Shown: positions 11,281 through 23,000 of the stretch, piece by piece
Position numbering within the stretch: position 1 is the stretch's first letter
Layout: every line of letters starts with the position of its first letter
Source of the DNA: Bidens hawaiensis
Taxonomy: Eukaryota; Streptophyta; Magnoliopsida; Asterales; Asteraceae
Reading direction: 5' to 3'
Assembly: GCA_021521415.1 (NCBI GenBank)
Contig: JAIQDT010001739.1
Span: 248,001-312,000 of the forward strand
Length of the DNA: 64,000 nucleotides
The notes under the pieces: model-generated
Seen by the model: only the letters and a program-made list of their open reading frames with translations
The model's database searches: none
What the model was told of the DNA's origin: nothing
Made by a program: the position numbers and the translations under genes

Positions 11281-12432
11281 AGAAAATGAGTGTTGCTAAA
11301 CGTACCCCCTCCTCTTCAGTTTTACTAAACCTATTTCCTTCTTAAAGTTTTACATTAATACGATTTAAACCTTTTTGTTTTTCCTTTGCCATTTTGTTAT
11401 CTTTTATGATCATTATTATTTAAAAATAGATTTTTGATACTTTAAAGGTTTTTTTTTTCTTTTTCGTTTTCATATTATAAAACAGTTTTTTAGTTGTTAA
11501 AAATAACCAAAATAATTGTGTATGCAAAAAAAATGTTTCTTTAATTAAAAAGATTTTTTTTCTATATTTAGTACTTTTAGAGTTTTTAAAAAAATAATTT
11601 TTAGAGATAGCTTACCTTTTTTTAATAAAAAATCATATTTTTAAATCAATAAAAGAGATTAAACAACATACGAATTGATCAACAAGTTGGTTCTTTTCTA
11701 ATGTCATGTGGCATTTATCTTATGCACCCGAACCTAAAAAAAATATTCAAATGATTTTTTTTGTCTGTAAAAAACATATGATAAGATAAAAATATACAAA
11801 ACATTGTATTGTTTTTATAAAGACGTTATATCATTAATCTTTAAATACATTTTAGAGTGATTTAATAATAATTATAATTATTATGATAAAGAACAATAAA
11901 CACAAAAGGAGAGAAGGAGAAAAAGGATAAAATAAAATGTAAGGCTTTTTATTTGATATTTTAAAGGAAGACTTGAAATGACAAAAAAAATATTAGAAAG
12001 TAGTAATATGTCAAATAAAATTACAAAAGTAATTAAAAGTTTAGGGAAGGGGCTGAACAAAATAGGCTGAAAAATATTCCAAACTATAAATGACATAAGT
12101 TACAATTTAGAACCAAACCAATGTTTTCATGACTGAATGAGGAATTGAAGCGGTCATCTAACTGGTTCACTAGTATGACCGGTTGGATCGTCTGGATCGG
12201 ATTTAGGAACCGGATAAAATTGTAATTAATTAAAATTATTGAATACTGAAAATATAGACTTATATTATTAAAGTTAAATATAAAATTAATAACTAAAAAA
12301 GGTATTATCCTCTCTTATCTAAAATAATAAAAATGTAACCCAAAAGATAAGATCAGTTAACAAAATTAAAGAAAACGTATTTAGTGTAAAAGTAAATTGA
12401 ATATGAAGTAAGGTAAAGGTTAGATTACATAG
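11281..12432. other. AT-rich intergenic DNA, nothing recognised
   Basis: Very AT-rich with long A and T runs. The open frame on the minus strand at 11881-12096 is low-complexity (Phe/Leu/Ser) and has no support as a gene. Confidence 0.4.
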
Positions 12433-14159
12433 TGTAACGTCCTAGAAAAATTTATATTAATTTTGGGTCAATTATGTCAATTTGAAGTTGAATGATTAAA
12501 AATATTTTCAAGATATGGTAAAGAAGTTAAACAATGAGAAAATAGGTTAATCCCACATTAGAATAAGGAAAAAACCGAAATTATTCCACATGAACATAAA
12601 TAAAAAAACAAATTCCTCCCACATTGATAATTACTAAACTTATGAACTCCTTATAAGTGGATGAGTTCGTATGATAATATTTTATGTGGCAAGACACACT
12701 CAGTGGTCTTAGGGAGGTTCGCACACGACGCGCGCATGCACGGGCTAAGGCAACGGGCGCAATATGGCTATTTGATGGCGCAGATGGGCAAAAGTTGAAG
12801 GATTGAAAATGAAAATTTGAGTTTCATAACCCATCGCGTCGCGATACGCGACTAAACTCCACAAAACCTGAGATTAGGCGGTGCCGCACTACGCGATGAA
12901 CCCATTTAAGAATCCATCACGATACGTGACGTAACTTCCCTGGCGAAGTGGCACGTGCCCAACTAAGTTCCATTTTGCGACATAAAGTAAAAGCGTTGCT
13001 CGTTCAAGCTTAGGCGTGTAAACTCCACATACTCGTGTAAGATAGAGGTTTCGCTTGAGTTTATTTTATTATTAAATTATACGACTTAGACCATAGTTAG
13101 GGGTATAGTGCAAACCTTGATCAAATTTATGTTAAAGGTTATAGTTAAAATAATGTTTCTTTATAGTTAAGAAATATAGAAATTTACATATACGAGGACA
13201 TAGTCAAAATATAGTTTCTTTACTATTAAAAAACATTAAGTTTCGTATGCAAAAGTATTAGTCAAAGTAATGTTTTTTTTATTAAGAAACATATGATTTC
13301 ATACACAAATGCTATCGTCAATTGACGCTTATTCTTAAAGAAGAAACCTATCATAGATGTTTCTTAATGAAGAAAAAACTCAGCACATGATTGGTAAATA
13401 AACAGAAAGACTACATGTTTAAATATTTTATTCAAACAAATGATTTATCAAGGTTTAAAGCTATAAAAACCTGACTAAAGATATGTAGCATGATCAAGAG
13501 ACGATCCGGGTATTTATGTAAATATATTTTATTATAGGTTATGCATCATTCATTCATAAAGATTTCAAACGAGATCACCACATCATCCAGAACAGACAAT
13601 CACAGGTGAATATGTCAAACCGTTTACAAACAATCAATAAGATAAACGAGTTGTTTATCTTAAACAATCAATCAAATGTTTTTAAGAAATTACGTGATCT
13701 CTCATATACAAGATAAAAAATAAAAGCAACTTAGTCCAATTACACGTGTCTGGATCCAAATATAACTGAACAAGCAGTCATAACCAGTTCTCCAATAGGC
13801 ATTAGTTCCCAGAAAACCCTTGAATTATGTTTATAGGCATGTGGTACAAATCCCAGTATAAGAGAAGTTCTTGCTGAGTGTTTTCAAGAAAACTATCTTG
13901 TCAATTATAGATTTATTAAATATTTTTAGAGTCAACGATTCACCAGATGACTTGTTTTCAATTATTAAAATACTGTAAACAGATGAAACAAGAATTGTAA
14001 ATCAAACATTCGACTATTTATTATCCGAGAAATTTTCAAAATAAATTAATATTTTATTATAAACAAAGTCATTCGCTAAAAAAACCCGCAACTCTGATAT
14101 ATTTACAAAATATGTATCAACTATTAGTCACACTTCTAGGCCTTAAGTCGGGTGTGACA
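12433..14159 (-). mobile_element. probable solo LTR, minus orientation (about 1.7 kb)
   Basis: Read on the minus strand it begins TGTCACACCCGACTTAAG and ends with the complement of TGTAACGTCCTAG, so the termini are TG and CA as in plant LTR retrotransposons. No gag/pol reading frame or second LTR is present. The 5-bp flanks do not match cleanly: CATAG precedes it at 12428-12432, while CATAG at 14158-14162 overlaps the last two bases of the proposed element. That leaves either a slightly different end or a lost TSD. Confidence 0.55.
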
Positions 14160-14671
14160 TAGAGGGAAACAAAAATGAGAATTTTGAGAACCATTTGTAG
14201 CCACAAAAAAAAACCCTAAAAAATTTTTAAAAAAATATAACTCAAAATTATAAGTAAAAAATGAAGAAAGTAGAAAAAACCAGAAAGTTTTCCACGTCTT
14301 TTTCATTAAAAAAAGACAATATGTTGAGAAAAAAAGACACAATGACGAAAAATAAACAAAAAACATAATCTATATAAAAAAGATACAATAAATCGTAAAA
14401 TATAACACAATGCCGAGCAATACATAACACAATGTTGAGAAATATAACGCAATATAAAAATAAAAGACACAATGTCAAGGAAAAAAGACATAACCAATGA
14501 CTGAAAATAAACAAAAACAAAATGATAAATAAAAAAACACAATGATCTTTTTTTTCCCAACATTGTGTCTTTTTTTTAGAACGTGGAAGACAGGGGAAAT
14601 ATTTTCGTTTTTTTTACTATTTTTGTTTTTTTAAATGCTGAGTTATGAATTTTTTATTATATTTTTTTTTT
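14160..14671. other. AT-rich repetitive spacer with ACAATG motif repeats
   Basis: From about 14330 to 14570 the motif ACACAATG(T/A)(T/C)GA recurs irregularly among A-rich sequence, giving low-complexity open frames on the minus strand. It looks like an imperfect simple repeat. No gene is supported. Confidence 0.4.
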
Positions 14672-14915
14672 AACAGCCAACAAACATAGAATTCCTAGAT
14701 ACTCCGTACGGGGTGACCCGATGGCCAAAGGTCACCGCCAGTGGGCCCAACCCAGCTGTACGGAGCCCTTAAGCGCCTCCAAGTTATCTCCAATTATGGG
14801 GAAAACCCACCCGCCCGAAGGCCCACTGGTGGTAAAACCCAGATGCACTCAGGATTGAACTGGAGATCACCAAGAGCACAGTCTTCCTTCATTGAGCCAC
14901 AAATATCGTCCCAAA
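14672..14915 (-). mobile_element. tRNA-derived SINE, minus orientation
   Basis: Read on the minus strand, a Pol III A-box-like sequence (TGGCTCAATGAAGG, about 14888-14901) is followed about 35 bp later by a B-box-like sequence (CAGTTCAATCC, about 14852-14862). Then comes a GC-rich body and an A-rich tail at about 14663-14672. This is the layout of plant SINEs with a tRNA-like head. I could not identify a clear target duplication, so the ends are approximate. Confidence 0.6.
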
Positions 14916-15692
14916 ACGTTGTAAGTGAGAATTGAACTTGGGTCTCTATTTAAAAAAAACTATTATTTTTAAATAGTTTTTTTTTTCACATATCCTTCTT
15001 ATCATTCTATTTTTGTTCCCTTTTACAATAACTTGACCCTATAAAATAAAATAAAAATCAAGTTTTAGTAAAACGAGAGAGAAAACCAATCATATTTTAA
15101 TCACTTGTAAGTTGTAAGTTGGCTATTAAAGTTTGGGCTAAAATAAAAGCATGGTTTAGTCTCATGATCCAAACTGGGCCTTCAGTTACTGAATGGTGGG
15201 CCTGGGTACAAGAAGCTTATGCATGCAATTGGTATGCATGTAAGGCCCCGAACCCGGTGACCCTACTTTAGCGTCGGATTTACTCATAAACACAGTCCTT
15301 CAAATCAGAGTTTAATAAAACTTTTCGCGAAATATAAAACATCAATCATTTGTTACAAAACGTTAAACCTTTTCTTTGATACCATAACACAAAGCTTTAT
15401 ATTTAAAACATCTTTACTTCTTTCTTCAGATGCCAGCCGTTCAATCCATGCCGTGTGTCATCCTCATGCTAACTCTGTAATTAGCTCACCTGCGTGCATG
15501 CTAAAAGTCAGCTACGCTGAGTGAGTTCTAGTTAATCAGGCAACATACAATTTTATTCTCATACATTCCATAACGTATCCGTAGACACACATTTCTACCT
15601 TAACCTCGTATAAATATCCATGGGAGGATCATCACGTAATATCTATTAAAAGAACCTTTACCACTACCATACTATATATAATTTCCATAGGA

Positions 15693-15910
15693 GGAACCCT
15701 ATATTTTCCATTGAAGGAGCCCTATACTTTCCATTGAAGGAACATTATACTTTCCATTGAAGGAACTCTATACTTTCCATTGAAGGAGCCCTATACTTTC
15801 CATTGAAGGAACATTATACTTTCCATTGAAGGAACTCTATACTTTCCATTGAAGGAGCCCTATACTTTCCATTGAAGGAACATAATACTTTCCATTGAAG
15901 GAACCCTATC
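15693..15910. repeat. 23-bp tandem array with a three-unit higher-order period
   Basis: About nine units of the form GGA(G/A)C..TATACTTTCCATTGAA. The variable start of the unit cycles GGAGCCC, GGAACATT, GGAACTCT and repeats, giving a 69-bp higher-order period. It lies wholly within the solo LTR. Confidence 0.9.
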
Positions 15911-15957
15911 TATAAGTTGTTATTTAATATCCATGTAAGGAGCTAATCACTTCCCTC

Positions 15958-16455
15958 GACGATACGTGCAATATCCGAAGATCGTTCACGTACCGTCAAG
16001 CAATCAATCGTATTTATCACATATACCATACACGACATACATTATCATTTCTTTCTTTCATTACTTTATCACGTTCATACACATAAGCATACGTATCATA
16101 CTTACCGTACACATAGCGTTACAACCTGACAGTACGTGCAGTATCCGAAGATCGTTCACGCCCATCAAGCAATCCTTCATACATAACATTCCTACCTTAT
16201 ACATAGCTTTACATCCTGACAGTACGTGCAATATCCGAAGATCGTTCACGTACCATCAAGCAATCATTCATTCATAACATTCCTACCTTATACATAGCTT
16301 TACAACCTGACAGTACGTGCAATATCCGAAGATCGTTCACGTACCATCAAGCAATCATTCATTCATAACATTCCTACCTTATACATAGCTTTACAACCTC
16401 ACAGTACGTGCAATATCCGAAGATCGTTCACGTACCATCAAGCAATCATTCATAT
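15958..16455. repeat. about 91-bp tandem array inside the solo LTR
   Basis: The motif AGTACGTGCAATATCCGAAG recurs at 16131, 16221, 16312 and 16403 (spacing 90, 91, 91), with a diverged first copy starting near 15961. Each unit also contains GATCGTTCACGTACCATCAA. Confidence 0.9.
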
Positions 16456-16878
16456 ATTTCACATTATCCATATAAGACATACACTTATCTCTTAGGATAA
16501 GTGTATTAACTATCACATTGAGTATGCACACAGCCCCGAAAACATAACACATAAATGGGGCTAGAAACTCACCTGAACTCTGCTTCTGTTTCTGATAGCT
16601 GTAAATCCCTTCTCTTAACTGGGCTCGGCTGACTGAACAAGTTACACGTATCAATTAACTATCACCTCTCATAAAGTATTTCTATCTTTATATGACCCAC
16701 AACGAACGGGGGTCCGGGGGCAGCGCCCCTGGCAGCGGGGTCTAGGGGCGGCAGCCCCTAGCAGGGTCCAAGGGGCAGAGCCCCTGGCTGGGGTCGAGCT
16801 GCCAGGTCAGCTTGGAAAAATTTTATTTACATTAACTGCCTTAACACATTTTCCATTAGGTTTTTAATTTATTTTCTA

Positions 16879-17284
16879 AACGAACTTCACTTCAGACGAA
16901 GTTAAACCTTAGGCGAACTTGGCTTCAGGCGAAGTTAACCCTCGGGCGAACTTGGCTTCAGGCGAAGTTAAACCTCGGGCGAACTTGGCTTCAGGCGAAG
17001 TTAAACCTTAGGCGAACTTGGCTTCAGGCGAAGTTAAACCTTAGGCGAACTTGGCTTCAGGCGAAGTTATCCTTAGGCGAACTTGGCTTCAGGCGAAGTT
17101 AAACCTTAGGCGAACTTGGCTTCAGGCGAAGTTATCCTTAGGCGAACTTGACCGTAGGCGAAGTTAAACCTTAGGCGAACTTGGCTTCAGGCGAAGTTAT
17201 CCTTAGGCGAACTTACGCTTGAAGGCGAAGTTACGCTTGAAGGCGAAGTTCATCAGGCGAACTTAATCTTGCAGGCGAAGTTAT
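16879..17284. repeat. 33-bp GGCGAACTT/GGCGAAGTT tandem array in the solo LTR
   Basis: Each unit contains two related half-units, one with GGCGAACTTGG and one with CAGGCGAAGTTA, joined by AAACCTTA or CCTTA. Roughly eleven units, decaying towards the right. The reverse complement of the same array occurs at 63785-64000, which ties the two LTRs to one family. Confidence 0.9.
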
Positions 17285-17949
17285 CGCGCTGCAGATCTGT
17301 TTGCCCATAACTCCTTCGTTTCTTAGCCAAATAACTCGATTTTGGTACCCACGGAATCGTATGATCAGCGCCTACAAACCCCAACCATCAAATCGGCCTA
17401 AAATCGACGTTTTAGGGGTCCGATTTGGGCAGTAAGGTTTCGGGTCCGGTTAACCCGTCAAATCCTAACCATTTTCAGTAATATTAGCTTTGCGGGATTA
17501 GTTCTTACCTTACCAACTCAGATCTATCAACAAATCTCGGGTCTCGGCTTCGAATCTTGATCGGTTAGAATGTGTGTGTTTTGAGTGTGTATGGAGTGTG
17601 TGTTGGGGAGTTGGTGAGAAATGAGATATTTTGGGATTTTGGGGGTATTTATATCCCTAAAATCCCATTCTCATTTAACCCATCTCAATAAACCCAAGTC
17701 CACAACCCACATCCATTACCCAACACTAGCCCGACCCATACCAACTCCTATTATATTATTTATTTCCTGATAACCCGAGTAAACTTTCCATCTATAATAA
17801 GTAATATAACTAATATTACCTTAGAAATTTCGGGATGTTACAATGCACTTCGGATAATGTTTAGTTATTTTATTTATTTTCATAACATTATATATATTAA
17901 TTAATAATTGTTAAATATATATTCTAAAAAATTATATAAATGACAGGAT

Positions 17950-18095
17950 CGTTAAGGCCCGCGAGTCGGCTTGAGCTCGATAAATGAAGCTTGGGCTTGT
18001 TTATTAAACGAGCTTTTTTTAGGCTTGAGCTTGGGCTCTGGCTTGACTAAGCTAGGCTCGAACAAATTTTTTAACGAGCCGATCTCGAATGACTC
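17950..18095. repeat. dispersed GAGCTC/AGGCTTGAGC repeat fragment
   Basis: A stretch rich in GCTTGAGCTCGA, AAACGAGC and AAGCTAGGCTCG. Related stretches occur at about 26695-26800, 45180-45650, 53395-53755 and 53895-54295. They look like remnants of one non-autonomous transposon family. Ends could not be fixed here. Confidence 0.5.
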
Positions 18096-18099
18096 GCCT

Positions 18100-18815
18100 T
18101 AGGCCTGTAAACGAACCGAACGTTCGGTGAACTATTCGTGAACTGTTCGGCGGGAAGTCGTTTATTTTCGTTTATTTAATAAACGAACGAACATGAACAC
18201 ATGTTCCGTTCATTCATTTATGTTCATGAACGTTCGTTTATGTTCGTTTATTTATGTTTATGTTTATTTATGTTCGTTTATGTATTAATAGAAAATAACT
18301 AAATATTATCTAGGTTTTCTGCTTAAAGGTTTTCTATTTGTTAATTTGTGTTCATTTAAGTGTTTTCATTTAAATTCTTTTATGTCTGTTTGTGTTCATT
18401 TACATTTGTTCAAGTATGCTCGTTTATCTTTGTTTAGTTATGTTTGTTTAGATTTTAAACAAACGAACACAAATGTTCTTTTTTAAATAAACAAACATGA
18501 ACATAAATATTTGTTCAATTAAGTGTCTGTGTTCTTTTAAAGTTAAATGAACGAACAAGAACATGCCATTTTTCGCGTTCATTCGATTCGTTTACAGGTT
18601 TTCATTATTTACATTGATGAATACATCGGTCTCAATATCTAAGCTCTGCTGATTTTATTTGTGTTCGTGAACACATTAATTTCCTTAATAAACGAACACA
18701 AACACAAAATCTCGTTCGGTAAGTGTTCATGAACCGTTTATGAACACATTATTTTCTTAACGAATGAACATGAAAAAGGCCTTATTCGTGTTCGTTCGGT
18801 TCGTTTAGAGCCCTA
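18100..18815. mobile_element. hAT-type non-autonomous element (716 bp)
   Basis: Inverted ends TAGGCCTGTAAACGAACCGA and the complement of TCGGTTCGTTTAGAGCCCTA. They are flanked by an 8-bp duplication with one mismatch (ACTCGCCT at 18092-18099, ACTCACCT at 18816-18823). The interior is dominated by degenerate TTCGTTTATG / AACGAACA motifs, an array of possible subterminal transposase sites. No transposase. Relatives lie in the last GTE intron (47206-47710) and in an intron of the minus-strand gene (51330-51968). Confidence 0.78.
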
Positions 18816-18984
18816 ACTCACCTAGTTGGGTATACCCACACCACTGGACCAATGATAAATCTCCATGACTCGTATACACAGAGTCAATGCTATTCTGGAC
18901 CATATGTATTTGACTTGTCTAGGTACTGTATTTGTAGAAACAAAATTTATTACATATATTTAGCCGGATGAAAAATTGTGAATC

Positions 18985-19041
18985 CCAGTCAGTGGTCTTC
19001 CAGCTTTCCTGCCCTGCCATTACTTTAGTCGGCAGCCGACG
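18985..19041 (+). other. putative MPC1 5'UTR exon
   Basis: A less AT-rich stretch ends at a consensus donor (ACG|GTAAGC) at 19041/19042. The next consensus acceptor, TTTCAG at 20065, lies 32 bp upstream of the MPC1 start codon. A 1-kb leader intron (19042-20065) is therefore likely. The upstream limit of the exon is not visible. Confidence 0.4.
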
Positions 19042-20097
19042 GTAAGCATTTATTTATAATTATTATTCTCCGGTCATATTTCACCTGTATTATTGTAATT
19101 ATTCGATGATCAATTGATTTGGAAGTTAGGGCACGTTATCATCAATCCTTTTTGTTATTTTACTCCGACTGTAACTTGTTCCTATACGATTCATTGACTA
19201 GGGCTGTGTTCATGTTTTTACTCTTGAAATTGTTTTACAGGGTGATGATCTGCTGCTGTAGTATTTTGCTAGGGTTTAATCTGCATCCAATTAATTAATT
19301 GCACTATTTTAGGATTGTATTAACTTTAATTTTTTTTTTTTTACAATTGGAGATGCTAGTCAAGAGTTCAAAAGGATATGTAAGCTGTGAATGATTTAAT
19401 TCAATATATGAAACTAGGAAGGAAGTATATATGTTGTTTTTATTTTGAATGCTTTAACTAGTTTATTATATGGTGATTAGTATCACATATGTGGCTCATG
19501 GTAAGAATCTCATTGTATGTCAAGTATTTAACATGGCACCTTATATTCTTTAACAACTACTTTCATATTCAATCATAAGTGATTGGAACTCAGTGTTTCT
19601 ATAATATAATGTAGGGTTAAATTGCGCGCTGCTACTTGAATAATAAAATAGAATAGAAGTCACAAAAGATCATTTACTTAAGTTGTACTCTATGTGTCTT
19701 TTATGCTCTTTTTTAATGGCAAATGATGTGTATATTTAAGTATACATTTTTGTTTTTTTATATCAGCGACTTTTTGGTCATATTCAAATGCATTTTATTT
19801 AATTTTCCTGCCTGTTTTTTATGTAGACTTCTTGAAAAAGTTTAAACTTTTAACCTTTCATAATTTCATATCATCTTATTTCAGCAACTGCTGCATTATG
19901 TTGCATATAGCTGTAGACTTTTAGTCATGTTAGTGGCCATTTTTTTTTCTATTTTTGCAATTTTCGATATCTTTTTGATGTTACCGTATGCTCGTATCTA
20001 AAGCTTTGTCACATGCATTAGAACTAATGAACTATTTATAATTTGTTTTAAATTGATTGTTTCAGAGTTGCTTTAAGTTTTAAAAGCAAGACAGTAT

Positions 20098-23000
20098 ATG
20101 GCTTCTTTTCGAGCATTCTTGAACAGTCCTGTCGGGCCTAAAACTACTCATTTCTGGGGTCCTGTAGCCAACTGGGGATTTGTTGTTGCAGTACGTTCAT
20201 TACTACATCATTAATAGTATTATCACAGAATTTTCTATTATTATTTTTTGATTGGTTAAATATGACAGGGGCTAGTGGACATGCAGAAACCTCCGGAGAT
20301 GATATCTGGCAACATGACTGCAGGTTCAGTTGACTTATATTATATTTTTATTTGGTCAAACGTGTAAAACAAAAGAATTTTAAAAGAAAACAAGTCAAAG
20401 GGTCAAACAGGTTGAAGTTGTTGGTCAAATTGACTGAATGAACCGAAACCAGACCAGCGTGTATTATTTCTAATGCATCAAACATTCTAAATCATTTGAT
20501 TGAAAATTATGGGTTACTATTGAAAAGTTTTCTTAATCATTTTTGACAACACTTATCAGCCATTAACAAAATTAATTGGCCAAAAAGTCCAGGCATGTAA
20601 AGATTAAATGAATGTGGTTTTAAAGATTAGGATTTTTTATTTATCTACAAGGGTATAAAGTTGTTAAAATAAGGTGAAAACAAAAAGGGTCAACTTGGTC
20701 AAACGAGTTGAAAGTAAGTTAGGTTACTATGAAACAATATAAGTTTCTTAATCTTATTTGACACACAACTTACCCATAAAATAATATTTTTCGAAAAAAG
20801 TGACATGTTTTAACCTGTTATTCAGCGTGCACGACAAGCCTATTTAGTAAGATAACTAATTACCAAACCACCCTCAAATTTTTGGTGCAGCAATGTGTGT
20901 GTATTCTGGATTATTCATGAGGTTTGCATGGATGGTGCAGCCTCGTAATTATCTACTTTTAGGATGCCATGCTTCAAACGAAACGGTTCAGTTGTATCAA
21001 CTTTCACGTTGGGCAAAACATCAAGGGTAAGCTACTTAAGATGAAAAACAACTTATTGTATTTTTTAAAATATTTTTGTGTATAGTGAAATTAAAATGCT
21101 TGAGCACTCTTTAAAATGCCTTTCCAGTGTAGGGATGAGATAGGTACCGATCCTGAAAATTGCAAATTTTTGGTATCTATTGGTACCGAACATTTCGGTT
21201 CGGTACCGGTATTTAAGGTAAACTTCGGAAAATACTGGTACCGAAAACTTAAAACTTTGGTACCGATTCGGTATCGACGGTACCAAATCAGTACCGATTT
21301 CGGTACCGGTACCAATCGGTACCAATACCGAATTTGCTCATCCCTATTTTAGTGTATTAAAAACAGTTTGGTTTTGGTTTTGATTCGAACTGACTCAGTT
21401 TGAACCGAACTAAACCAAAGGGAGTAAACAAGCTGAGCTGGAGCTTCCCTTTTGCTTGAGGCTGGCTCCTTTAATTTAAAAAAGCTCAAGTTAGAGCATT
21501 CACATTGGAATCCCTATATTATCTCCAACCATATAATTTAAGAATTAGTTTAGGTTTTTTTAATCAAATTTTGCACTCCATCCGATCCCCTAAAATATGG
21601 AATAGATATATGGATCGCATAGTGATTCCATATATCTATGGATTATTATTCACTTCATATAGTCATTCCATATATTTTCTGTTAGTGGAAGAAATAGGAA
21701 GCATAATATAAAAAGAATAAATTAGTATTATTTAATTGAATAGAGATCGGATGTAAGGGGTTTTTTTTTTTTTAAATATGAACATATTGTATGGATTAAG
21801 ATGTTTTTTAGTTAAATTATATGGATGAAAATAAGGATTCCAATGTTAAATATTTAGTTTTTATCTATATACATATATAATTGTTTTCTATATATTTATA
21901 ATTATAATTTGGTATACAACAACAACAACCGTACCCAGTAAATCCCACAACTAGCAAAAGCTATTGGTAGGGTCTGGGGAGGGTGTGATGTAGGCAGACC
22001 TTACCTCTATCCATGAGGATAGAGAGGCTGCTTCCAAAAAGACCCTCGGCTCCAAAGCATGCAACATATAAACACACAAGTACCAATAACAAAACTTATA
22101 GTGATAAAGTGGCACAATCAAATACCAACACATATGAAATCATAGTGTCCAAATAGACATACCAACGCAAGAACAAATATAAGTCAAATCTGCCTAAAAT
22201 GTAGAAGAGTCTAAGCCCATAGGCTAGAACTAAGATACAAAAAAGACTTTCTCTAAAAGTCCTTAACCTTAATTCTACGTCTCCATGAACACCTATCATG
22301 GACCATGTCCTCAGAGAGGTGTAACTCTAGCAAATCCTGCCTAATCCGCTCCTCCCACGTCAATTTGGGTCTGCCTCTACTTCTCCTTCCTTCTACATTG
22401 AGGGTTTCCACTACTCTAACTGGCGCTGTTTCTTGTCTTCTCTTCACATGCCCATACCATCTTAATCTACCCTCCTTTATTTTTTCACCTATACTAACAA
22501 TTCCTAGTCGTTCCCTAAAAACCTCATTTCTTATTCGGTCCAACCTTGTGTGCCCACACATCCACCTCAGCATCCTCATCTCCGCAACCTCCATCTTACG
22601 TGCTTGTGTTTTCTTGATGGCCCAACAATCTGTTCCATATAACAAAGCAGGCCTAATAGCAATCCTATAAAATTTCCCTTTTAATTTAGTTGGGAACCTC
22701 CTATCACACAAAACCCCGGTAGCTGCTCTCCACCTACACCAACCCGCCTGAATGCGGTGTGTTACGTCACTATCTATCTCCCCATTTCTTTGTACATAGG
22801 ATCCTAGATATTTGAACTTAGTAGCTTGTGGAACCACTTGACCTCCGATGGTGATCTGAGAGTCCCTGTCGTCTCCAGCCCCACTGAAATCACAATGTAG
22901 ATACTCGGTCTTCGAGCGACTAATTCTTAGTCCTTTGTCCTCTAGAGCTGCACGTCATTCTTCTAACCTCACATTGAGGCTATGTTTAGTTTCAGCAACT

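Larger units (their letters stand above)
15239..17842 (-). mobile_element. solo LTR of an LTR retrotransposon (2.6 kb, minus)
   Basis: It starts TGTAAGGCCCCG and ends GGGATGTTACA on the plus strand, flanked by a perfect 5-bp duplication ATGCA (15234-15238 and 17843-17847). There is only one LTR and no internal coding region, so it is a solo LTR left by recombination between two LTRs. Orientation is deduced from the family member at 63238-64000, which begins TGTAACATCC and has a TATA-like GGGATATAAATATCCC; the matching region here (about 17640-17665) is reversed. The LTR holds three separate tandem-repeat arrays. The superfamily cannot be fixed without internal domains; Ty3/Gypsy is likely. 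Confidence 0.88.

Noticed and set aside
16879..17284. Regular 33-bp repeats that might suggest a CRISPR-like array
   Set aside because: Units are contiguous without unique spacers, lie inside a plant LTR, and recur in another LTR copy.
22305..22670. Plus-strand open frame of 121 codons
   Set aside because: Antisense shadow of the RTE reading frame.
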